Shown here: piece by piece, positions 47,782 through 54,875 of the stretch | How the letters are laid out: each line of letters opens with the position of its first letter | Position numbering within the stretch: the first letter of the stretch is position 1 | Assembly: GCA_000173575.1 (NCBI GenBank) | Contig: ABYL01000009.1 | Span: forward strand, 46,308 to 110,307 | From: Burkholderia sp. H160 | GTDB lineage: Bacteria > Pseudomonadota > Gammaproteobacteria > Burkholderiales > Burkholderiaceae | Direction of reading: 5' to 3' | Length of the DNA stretch: 64,000 bases | Translations under genes and position numbers: made by a program | Notes under the pieces: model-generated | The model's input: the letters and a program-made list of their open reading frames with translations, nothing else | The model's database searches: none | Told to the model about the DNA's origin: nothing

Positions 47782-48222
47782 CCGAGTCGCAATCGATCGC
47801 GTTTGTCGGTAAAGACAAGTTCGCTGTCACGCAGGTCGCGCTCTATATTTGAGCGGTGCTCCAGGTGGTCACCGCCGCGATGTTGGCGACATCTGGTACT
47901 CCTATCCCGTTTCAGCAGTAGGCAACGGCGATGCAATGCCTTTCAGGTTGTACCGTCAGGTGCTGACCGCATTGAGTGTGGCGGCGGGTGGGAACGTGGC
48001 CGGATTTTTGGCTGCCACTAATAAAATTGGCGGCGAAATTAATTTAAGAATTTCTTCTGCGTAAAAGCCATCAATGAAAATTCACGCGCATATTGCGCCG
48101 TTTGCGGTTGCATTGCGTCTCCCTTTCGTAGTCCACGCTCAGACTCCACCCTTTGTTTTGTGGAGACGCATGATTTTGTCGGTGGACAGTTTTCCGGCTT
48201 GTACTTCCATGTACAAACAACA
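47782..48222. other. Eroded DNA after the immunity gene
   Basis: About 440 bases without a convincing gene. In one frame SQSIAFVGKDKFAVTQVALYI is followed, past a single stop, by VLQVVTAAMLATSGTPIPFQQ; in another frame 47849-48064 reads GDIWYSYPVSAVGNGDAMPF and on to INLRISSA. These look like frameshifted remains of a coding sequence, perhaps a former toxin tip or accessory gene. Confidence 0.4.
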
Positions 48223-49065
48223 ATGAGTAGGCCACCAATGAGTAGAGCACGTTTCACCCACGTGTCCGGGTACACAGGGTATATGCGCATGATTCACGAC
48301 GATATCGTGAAGCGTGCTGCGCCAGGTTCCAGAATCCTCGACCTGCCTGCGGGAAACGGTCTTTTTGGGGAGCGCCTCCGGGTTCTCGGATACGACGTCA
48401 CCCGTGCAGACCTGAACGAGGCGCACCCCGAGTTCGTGAAGGTCAACATGGAGGAGCCGCTGCCCTTTCCGAGTGGGACATTTGATGTCACGGTGTGCAT
48501 GGAGGGCATCGAGCACGTGCTTCAACAGCGGCAACTGCTTTCCGAACTGGTACGTGTGACAAAAGCCGGCGGTCTGATCTATATCAGTACCCCAAACGTT
48601 TCGTGCCTGTGGTCTCGCATCGTTCTGTTGATGTGCGGGTACTTCTATCAATTCAAGCCCTCGGCGCAATTGATCGGCGATGAAAAATCGAATTTCGACA
48701 AGGGCCACATATCGCCCATCGACGTTTACACACTCGGCTATGTGATGGCGGCGCGCGGAGCGGGGCTCGTCTTTGCTACCGCGGACCGGGTCAAGAAGGC
48801 GATCGTCGTGTGTCCGCTGGCGGTCGTTCTTTACCCGTTCGCACGCTGGAACGCCGCACACATCCACCGGCGACTGCACTCGAGCTTCTTCGAGCGCAAG
48901 AAGGGGCATCCGGCGTACTTCAACTTCAGGGTCTTCACCGGTCGATCCCTCATCGCCGCGTTTCGCAAAACGAGCCAGGACCTGCCAGGCCCGGCGACCC
49001 GGACGGACGCAGCGCCATTGCGTTGCGGCAGCGTAGACGAGCCAACCTTGCACACTTCCCAATGA
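48223..49065 (+). CDS. Class I SAM-dependent methyltransferase coupled to tpsB
   Basis: About 280 residues. Rossmann motif I ILDLPAGNGLFGERL, motif II acidic loop TRADLNEA, and VTVCMEGIEHVLQQRQLL, followed by GGLIYISTPNVS, all typical of Methyltransf_11-type enzymes. A hydrophobic C-terminal part has KKAIVVCPLAVVLYPFARW. Starts: ATG 48223, ATG 48238 (better spaced GAGTAGG) or GTG 48160. The stop overlaps the TpsB ATG (ATGA at 49062-49065), so the two are translationally coupled. Substrate unknown; a link to the adhesin or surface glycan is inferred. Confidence 0.82.
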   Translation: MSRPPMSRARFTHVSGYTGYMRMIHDDIVKRAAPGSRILDLPAGNGLFGERLRVLGYDVTRADLNEAHPEFVKVNMEEPLPFPSGTFDVTVCMEGIEHVLQQRQLLSELVRVTKAGGLIYISTPNVSCLWSRIVLLMCGYFYQFKPSAQLIGDEKSNFDKGHISPIDVYTLGYVMAARGAGLVFATADRVKKAIVVCPLAVVLYPFARWNAAHIHRRLHSSFFERKKGHPAYFNFRVFTGRSLIAAFRKTSQDLPGPATRTDAAPLRCGSVDEPTLHTSQ

Positions 49066-50810
49066 CTCTGCGCACAAATTCCCTGCTGTTCTTCGCATCC
49101 GTAGTGGCCTTTGACGCGGCGGCGCAGACGCCTGTCCCCGCCGAACAGGCGGCAGCGGGCCGGGCGAACGCCGAACAGCAGCAACAGGTCCAGCAGCAGC
49201 GCGAAGCCGAACAGCGGGCGGCGACCGTTGCGGCGCCCTCCGTGCGTTCGGCGGTACCAGCGAAGGAAAGCTGGCCCGCACTGCCCGACGAAACACCCTG
49301 CTTCCGCATTGACACGTTCACGCTGGACGTGCCGGCGACACTACCGGAAGCAGTCCGCTCGCAAGGCGCATCCACGCTGCCCCAGGACCGCTTCGCATTC
49401 GCGCGCGAATGGATCGGCCACTATGCCGGGGCATGTGTCGGCAAGCAGGGCCTGGACATACTGGTAAAGGGCTTGCAACAGACCATCCTGAGCCAGGGCT
49501 ACATCACCACGCGCGTCCTGCTACCCGAGCAGGACCTCTCAACTGGGACGCTAAAGCTTGCGCTGGTGCCGGGTGTGATCGGCAAGGTCCGCTTTGCCGA
49601 TCCTGCGACGCGCGGCACATGGAAATCTGCATTCCCTACGCGCAATGGCAAGGTGCTGAATCTGCGCGACCTCGAGCAGGGGCTTGAACAGATGAAGCGC
49701 GTCAGCAGCCAGGATGTTTCCATGCAGATCGTCCCCACCGACGTCCCCGGCGAAAGCGACGTCGTGCTCGACGTGAAGCGCACCAAACCGTGGACCGTGG
49801 TCGCTTCGATCGACAACTCGGGCACACGCGCGACCGGCAAGCTGCAAGGCAACCTGAGCCTGGGTATCGACAACCCGCTCGGGCTGAACGATATCTTTAA
49901 CATCGGTGTGAGCCAGGACCTCGAATTCGGCGACAAGCGCCTCGGCTCGCACGGCTGGAACGGTTCCTATTCGATCCCTTGGGGCTACTGGACCGGCACG
50001 CTGTCAGCCTACACGAACACGTACTTCCAGCAGATAGCTGGCGTTAACCAGACCTTCGTGTCGAGCGGCAATTCGCAGACGGTGGACTTCAAGTTACAGC
50101 GCGCTCTCATGCGCAGCCAGAACAATGTGCTCGGCGTGCAGTTCCGCCTGACGAAGCGCTTTGGCGAGAGCTTCATCGAGGATACCGATATCCCGCAGCA
50201 GCATCGCAACAACACCTTCATCGAAGCGGGACTGACCGACCGCCACTATTTCGGCGCATCGCAGTTCGACGGCAGTCTTGCTTACCGCCAGGGCATCGGC
50301 GGACTCGGTGCAACGCCGGACTACTACCCCGATGGCCCGACCTACCGCTTTCACATGGCCGTGCTCGACGCGAACCTGTCGGTGCCGTTCCAGATCGCGA
50401 GCCAGCCGCTACGCTACGTGACAAGCGTTCACGGCCAGTTCACCAACAACACGCTCAACTACATCGATGACCTGACCATTGGCAGCCGCTACACGGTGCG
50501 CGGCTTCGACGGCGAAACGATGCTGGCCGGCGAGCGCGGTTTCTTCTGGCGCAATGAGCTTCAGTTACCGATCGGCGCGACGGGCCAGTCTGCGTACGCG
50601 GGTATCGATTACGGCCGCGTGTTCGGGCCGAACGCCGCGTTTCTCGCCGGTACCCAACTGGCGGGCGCGGTGATCGGTGTGCGCGGCAACGCATCGGCAA
50701 AGACAGGTGCGCTCGCCTATGACCTGTTCGCCGGGACGCCGATCTACAAGCCGTCAGATTTTTCCACTGCGCGCGTGACACTCGGTTTCCAGTTGACGGC
50801 GCAGTTCTGA
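49062..50810 (+). CDS. TpsB/CdiB-family outer-membrane transporter (ShlB/FhaC/HecB)
   Basis: 582-residue Omp85-type pore that secretes the exoprotein. Signal peptide residues 1-21; Gln-rich linker 28-52; two POTRA domains about 75-230 (FRIDTFTLDVPATLPEAV and LKLALVPGVIGKVRFAD); 16-strand beta-barrel from about 240 with the VRGF motif (Arg480) in the L6 loop (YTVRGFDGETML). The last residue is Phe, as in outer-membrane proteins. The gene order exoprotein, immunity candidate, accessory gene, transporter matches Burkholderia bcpAIOB. Confidence 0.94.
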   Translation: MTLRTNSLLFFASVVAFDAAAQTPVPAEQAAAGRANAEQQQQVQQQREAEQRAATVAAPSVRSAVPAKESWPALPDETPCFRIDTFTLDVPATLPEAVRSQGASTLPQDRFAFAREWIGHYAGACVGKQGLDILVKGLQQTILSQGYITTRVLLPEQDLSTGTLKLALVPGVIGKVRFADPATRGTWKSAFPTRNGKVLNLRDLEQGLEQMKRVSSQDVSMQIVPTDVPGESDVVLDVKRTKPWTVVASIDNSGTRATGKLQGNLSLGIDNPLGLNDIFNIGVSQDLEFGDKRLGSHGWNGSYSIPWGYWTGTLSAYTNTYFQQIAGVNQTFVSSGNSQTVDFKLQRALMRSQNNVLGVQFRLTKRFGESFIEDTDIPQQHRNNTFIEAGLTDRHYFGASQFDGSLAYRQGIGGLGATPDYYPDGPTYRFHMAVLDANLSVPFQIASQPLRYVTSVHGQFTNNTLNYIDDLTIGSRYTVRGFDGETMLAGERGFFWRNELQLPIGATGQSAYAGIDYGRVFGPNAAFLAGTQLAGAVIGVRGNASAKTGALAYDLFAGTPIYKPSDFSTARVTLGFQLTAQF

Positions 50811-50811
50811 A

Positions 50812-51195
50812 GTGGATCAACAGAGTCCGAGCGTGAATGATAACTTGGCTACTGAGCGTACTACCGATATGTCCAGACTCGAAGAAAATGCCCAGCGCCA
50901 CCCGCCCGGTTTTGAAGTACTGAAAGACGTCGAGGGGCAATATACGCTATACGAAGATCCCTGTGGGACATACGTGCTGGCGTTCGTGGTTTACCGCCCG
51001 TTTGGTACATGGACGAGCTATCAGAGATGGGTAGAACTACCCAGATATAAAAAAATCTTGATCAAGCTGTTTCCGGCCGTATTAGGGTATCTGGCTAAAC
51101 GTTTGACGCACGAGGAAAAAGAAAACTCGCAGTCAGCGCAGACGTCGGACTGTTACCGGCATGTATCCGGAAGGGCATCGGACAGGGAATCTTGA
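50812..51195 (+). CDS. Small hypothetical protein after tpsB
   Basis: 127-residue frame starting with GTG one base after the tpsB stop (ATG at 50869 is an alternative). Core: HPPGFEVLKDVEGQYTLYED, then VLAFVVYRPFGTWTSYQRWV. The end is charged. No family recognised; by position it belongs to the tpsB transcription unit. It is not the bcpO type of lipoprotein because there is no signal peptide or lipobox. Confidence 0.6.
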   Translation: MDQQSPSVNDNLATERTTDMSRLEENAQRHPPGFEVLKDVEGQYTLYEDPCGTYVLAFVVYRPFGTWTSYQRWVELPRYKKILIKLFPAVLGYLAKRLTHEEKENSQSAQTSDCYRHVSGRASDRES

Positions 51196-51229
51196 AAGAG
51201 GTGCTCTCAAACACTTTGACGTTAATTTC

Positions 51230-52543
51230 ATGACCTCATTTTTTCCACGCCTGACGCTGGATCGGTGGACGCTTGCACGCGTGTGCGCAGTCTGCACCCT
51301 GTTCGCGATCCCGATATCGACCGCTGCAGTGAATATCCTGGCACCGCTGATGGTGCTCCTGATGCTTACTTGCCGGCAGTTCTGGACGTCCATTGGCGAA
51401 CTGCGTCGCAACCGGGTTGTGCTGGCTGCATTGCTGCTGTTTCTTCTTCTTAGTGTCAGCTTGACATGGGATGTTGCGGGATTTGCCGATTCGTTATCCA
51501 TGCTGTCGAAGTACCGGAAACTCTTATATTTTCCGTTTCTTTTTCTTCTGTTTGACAGCGTTGCCTGGCGCCGCTTGGCGATACTGGCGCTATGCTCCTC
51601 GCTCACGCTTGTCCTGATGCTTTCGTGTAGCAACTGGCTTGGATTGACACACGTCGGCCCCCTGTACGCGCCCGACCCTATTCGTATCAGTTGGGTATTC
51701 AAGCATCACATCACTCAAGGGCTGTTTACCGCTTTTCTTGCGTACATGACACTGACTCTGGCGACAATGCCGCGGAGTTCGAATATTTCGAAGACTTTGA
51801 GTATTCCATCTTTCTTAAGGGTGATAAGCGGCACTATCGCGATAGTCTGTGTTATCAACCTGCTGGTGATGCAGGAAGGGCGAACCGGGCCGGCAGTGCT
51901 GCTACCGCTGCTGATGCTGTGGAGCTGGCAAATCTTTTTGCGCGAGCAACGATCTCATCCTGGTAAGACTGTTTTGGTTTTCGGGATCGCACTAGCGTTC
52001 GGAGCACTAGCCGCGCTCTATGTTGCGCATAACAAAACATCACGTATGGCAAATGTCGGTAGCGAAATACACGAGTACGAAAAGAACGGTGCCTCGACGT
52101 CGGTTGGATTGCGGCTTGAATTTTACCGGCGTTCCATTTTCCTGGTTTCGAAGCGCCCTGTTTTGGGATCGGGGGTCGGAAGTATTGGCCCCTTGTTTCA
52201 AGACCTGGCTGCCGGACGGCAAGGTGCGCAAGGAATGATCTCGTCGAATCCTCATAACGAATATCTCATGATATCCGTCCAGCTAGGATTGGTTGGGTTA
52301 GCCGCTTTTGTTACGTTACTTTGGCAGCTTTGGCGTGAGGGGCTGCGAACGGCAGGCTTTGAAGGTGCCTTTGTATGTGGCTATGTCCTGATCTTTGCGG
52401 TTGCATGCCTGGCTAATTCACTGTTGCTCGATTTTCCGGAAGGCCACATGCTGGTTTTTCTCTGCGGAATCCTGCTTGCTCCCTCCAGGGGATGTGGCGC
52501 CAGGAATTCGGACAGGTCAGTAAGTGGAACAGTCGGGGCCTAA
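51230..52543 (+). CDS. O-antigen ligase-like (Wzy_C) membrane protein
   Basis: 437-residue polytopic membrane protein with about ten TM segments. The large periplasmic loop and the motif SSNPHNEYLMISVQLGLVG match the Wzy_C family, which includes WaaL O-antigen ligases, Wzy polymerases and PglL oligosaccharyltransferases; sequence alone cannot separate these. ATG 51230 is used; an upstream ATG at 51161 has no coding character. The DNA is AT-richer than the flanks, a sign of transfer. It may add glycan to LPS or to a surface protein. Confidence 0.85.
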   Translation: MTSFFPRLTLDRWTLARVCAVCTLFAIPISTAAVNILAPLMVLLMLTCRQFWTSIGELRRNRVVLAALLLFLLLSVSLTWDVAGFADSLSMLSKYRKLLYFPFLFLLFDSVAWRRLAILALCSSLTLVLMLSCSNWLGLTHVGPLYAPDPIRISWVFKHHITQGLFTAFLAYMTLTLATMPRSSNISKTLSIPSFLRVISGTIAIVCVINLLVMQEGRTGPAVLLPLLMLWSWQIFLREQRSHPGKTVLVFGIALAFGALAALYVAHNKTSRMANVGSEIHEYEKNGASTSVGLRLEFYRRSIFLVSKRPVLGSGVGSIGPLFQDLAAGRQGAQGMISSNPHNEYLMISVQLGLVGLAAFVTLLWQLWREGLRTAGFEGAFVCGYVLIFAVACLANSLLLDFPEGHMLVFLCGILLAPSRGCGARNSDRSVSGTVGA

Positions 52544-52635
52544 GTCGCTTGTCGCTCACGATCTAGGTGAAAGTTGACGGCGCGGTTACGATTCCGTTGG
52601 CGCAGGGCTAGGACACTGGTAAAACGTACGTGGTG

Positions 52636-53079
52636 ATGATGAGGAAAAATAGTCGCAAGTCCCTGACCAGAGAGATGCTGTTGCCGCTGTCGGTTGAGAA
52701 GATGCGGGCGTTGTCGCTAGAGAATCACCTCGCATTCGCAACGGTTCGGGCCGGAAGGGGCGATTCCGGGCAGATTATCAATCTGCTGCGTGTCGTCTAT
52801 CTTGCGTTTTTTTTGCGACAGGAAACCGCATCCGGAGCCGACCTTGATCTGTATCGGCGGGCAGAGGCGGCACTGGACGCCTGCATTGAGCGTGCCGAAC
52901 AGGGGGAACGGTGGTTACTGCTCGATCATGAGCAGAAGGCGCTCGAACGTATTCTGGCTGTGCATGACGGGCAACTGGCCGCAGCATCAAGGCACGGCTA
53001 CCTGACCGCCTGGGATCGGCTACAGAGATTCGCCACAAGAGCGGATCGCTCCCCGATTCTTGCCAGGGAACCGGCATGA
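52636..53079 (+). CDS. Small helical protein, family with a second copy in the window
   Basis: About 147 residues, mostly helical, of unknown function. A basic N-terminus (MRKNSRKSLTREMLL) precedes NLLRVVYLAFFLRQE and ERILAVHDGQLAAASRHGYL. It is paralogous to the protein at 61544-62017 (shared RAEAALDACIER / DIEGAHAAMVR region and AIFDGQ/AVHDGQ). Proteins of this type are often labelled regulator-like, but no HTH is visible. Its stop overlaps the next ATG (53076-53079). Starts at 52630, 52636 or 52639 are possible. Confidence 0.6.
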   Translation: MMRKNSRKSLTREMLLPLSVEKMRALSLENHLAFATVRAGRGDSGQIINLLRVVYLAFFLRQETASGADLDLYRRAEAALDACIERAEQGERWLLLDHEQKALERILAVHDGQLAAASRHGYLTAWDRLQRFATRADRSPILAREPA

Positions 53080-54104
53080 TGGTTTCGCCAGATCGTCATC
53101 CGTCGCTCGAAAAGCTCAAGCGGCACGCTGAGGCATTCGGCTGGCGATGCCTGTCGGGCAGCTGGGCGGGCTATCACGCACGCTATCTGTTCGAGTGCGC
53201 TCACGGGCATCGATTCGAGCGAATGGCCACACCGATCCTTTACCGGTCGGGAATGCCGCAGTGTTCCGATTGCGAGGCACAAGCTATCCGTGAGCGCTGG
53301 ATGGCGACGCTCGCTGCCCGTGGTGGTGAACTCGTCAAGGGCGCGTTTATGGGGCTGCTGGCGCGCTACCGGCTGCGATGCGCGGCCGGACACGAATGGG
53401 AGGCCCAGGGCCGCAAAATCAGCGAGGGAAGCTGGTGTCCCCGTTGCGCAGCCGAATCCACCGCGCAACGCAAGTTTAGAGCCGACGGTCTGGAACGGTT
53501 GCAGGCCCAGGCGCAGAAGCAAGGCGGGCGCTGCCTGTCGTCCGGATACACGGGCACGCGTGCCTCATACCTGTTCGAGTGCGCGCAGGGGCATCAGTGG
53601 CGTGCTGTGGGCGGCGAGATCATGCGCGGTAGCTGGTGCGCACGCTGTGCAGACAAGGCTCGTGGTGTCATCGTGGCCGCAACCCATTTCTATCATGATG
53701 GCCTTCAGCGGCTCCAGGACGCCGCGCGAAAGCACGGCGGAGAATGTCTGGCGACGGAGTACATCGGTGCGCCGGAGAACTACCGCTTCCGATGCGCGCA
53801 GGGACACGAATGGGAGGCGGTGGCGAGCCAGATCTGGCTGGGCCACTGGTGCCTGGCGTGCGCCCGGCTGAAGCAGCGGTGGACGATCGGGGAATTGCGG
53901 GAGATGGCGACGGCCCGTGGTGGAAGGTGCCTGTCAGATACATACCTCGGCAAATACGTGAAGCACACGTGGGAATGTCATCGCGGCCATGTGTGGGCGA
54001 CCCGCGTGGCGATTATCCGGGCGGGCAGTTGGTGTCCGCTGTGCGCGAACCTCGAACGCTCGAGGAAGTGGAAGAAGCGTCTGAAATACGATTTTGACGG
54101 CTGA
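53076..54104 (+). CDS. Five-module zinc-ribbon repeat protein
   Basis: 342 residues built from five repeats of about 65 residues, each with C-x3-H and C-x2-C: Cys41/His45 with 63/66; 102/106 with 121/124; 169/173 with 188/191; 240/244 with 259/262; 301/305 with 320/323. Consensus: FxCAxGHxWEA, about 12 residues, GSWCPxCA, preceded by GGxCLSxxYxG. This is like probable zinc-ribbon (DUF4379-type) or treble-clef modules seen in phage and homing-nuclease-associated proteins. A basic C-terminus follows. Nucleic-acid binding is likely but not shown. Coupled to the gene before it. Confidence 0.75.
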   Translation: MMVSPDRHPSLEKLKRHAEAFGWRCLSGSWAGYHARYLFECAHGHRFERMATPILYRSGMPQCSDCEAQAIRERWMATLAARGGELVKGAFMGLLARYRLRCAAGHEWEAQGRKISEGSWCPRCAAESTAQRKFRADGLERLQAQAQKQGGRCLSSGYTGTRASYLFECAQGHQWRAVGGEIMRGSWCARCADKARGVIVAATHFYHDGLQRLQDAARKHGGECLATEYIGAPENYRFRCAQGHEWEAVASQIWLGHWCLACARLKQRWTIGELREMATARGGRCLSDTYLGKYVKHTWECHRGHVWATRVAIIRAGSWCPLCANLERSRKWKKRLKYDFDG

Positions 54105-54426
54105 GCGCGGTGTACACGCTCGCGGTCATCGATAGCATCATGGCTTACGAACCGCGCCGCCTGGTCAATGTCCACCCGTGCCGCTGTGATCGATGACGCG
54201 TTGGTTCCGATGCTGGGGGACGAGGAGCCCGACCTTGCGAGGTCCGCGAGCACGGCCTCAATTGCGGTCGTCACCGTCATTTGCTGGCCATGTTGCCCCG
54301 GGGTCGGTGATCGCGCCAAGCTTACACGACTGTGCCTCGTAGTCGGCGGTAACCGGAATGGTCGCGAGGGTCTGCCGTCCAGACGGGGCATATGGCGTTG
54401 AACAAGTTGCAGAGGTGCAACGGAAT
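54105..54426. other. Right end of the island, no recognised gene
   Basis: About 320 bases without a supportable gene. A minus-strand frame through 53978-54700 shows TVTTAIEAVLADLARSGS but no family resemblance. No integrase, IS or tRNA sequence was found here. Confidence 0.4.
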
Positions 54427-54597
54427 TTAGGCGAATAGCCTTTCTTTGGTTGTATCGATGAAATTGACGCCGGCGTCCGCGGCCGTGTCGAGGATGCGGT
54501 GCGATGCAGCTTCTTCGGTTTGCAGGCCGAAGGTCATGGTGCCGAGACACAGGCGCGAAACGGTCAGGCCGGTGCGGCCGAACTGGCGATATTGCAT
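54427..54597 (-). pseudogene. Aldo/keto reductase N-terminal fragment
   Basis: Starts with MQYRQFGRTGLTVSRLCLG and continues TMTFGLQTEEAASHRILDTA, then DAGVNFIDT, the AKR N-terminus up to the catalytic Asp. After Thr, seven unrelated codons lead to TAA at 54427. The expected DVYG segment and everything after it are absent; a matching C-terminal part lies at 37113-37345 on the same strand. Probably the 5' part of the gene split by the island. Confidence 0.75.
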
Positions 54598-54728
54598 AAG
54601 GTCGACTCCAGAGAGGAACGAAGCGCTTGCCGGGAGGGGCGGGACTGCAGTGTTGTAAAAAGGATAAACGGAATCGCGATTCGATGTGCCTGATGCACAC
54701 CGCGATTGCTGACTTCCGATAGATATGA

Positions 54729-54747
54729 AATGATAGCGATTCTCATT
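54729..54747. promoter_or_regulatory. Probable Fur-binding site
   Basis: A 19-base palindrome-like site starting AATGATAGC and ending ATTCTCATT, close to the Fur consensus (GATAATGATAATCATTATC). It lies 129 bases before the siderophore receptor gene, in AT-rich DNA. Confidence 0.65.
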
Positions 54748-54875
54748 TAAACCTAGCCAGCGATCCCGTCATCTCCATCTCACACAACGGAGAGCGGCAG
54801 CCAGCCATTGCGGCTTTGTCATGAATTCGACGTCGGTGATGCGAATTTGACAAGCGCATTTCTGACGGGATTTCC

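Larger units (their letters stand above)
37345..54450. mobile_element. Inferred genomic island with CDI-type locus, splitting an aldo/keto reductase gene
   Basis: A minus-strand aldo/keto reductase appears broken: its 3' end is at 37113-37345 and its first 49 codons at 54450-54597, in the order and orientation expected if the DNA between them had been inserted. Several genes inside (candidate immunity protein, ligase-like protein, leader region) are more AT-rich than the flanks. No integrase, IS element, tRNA or clear direct repeat was seen at the ends. About 200 reductase codons are missing, so a deletion came with the insertion. Confidence 0.55.

Noticed and set aside
48039-48290. Minus-strand frame with a possible TM helix (ALLIGGLLIVVC) opposite the methyltransferase start
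   Set aside because: Overlaps the methyltransferase N-terminus, no ribosome site, no known family; the TM-like run is likely chance.
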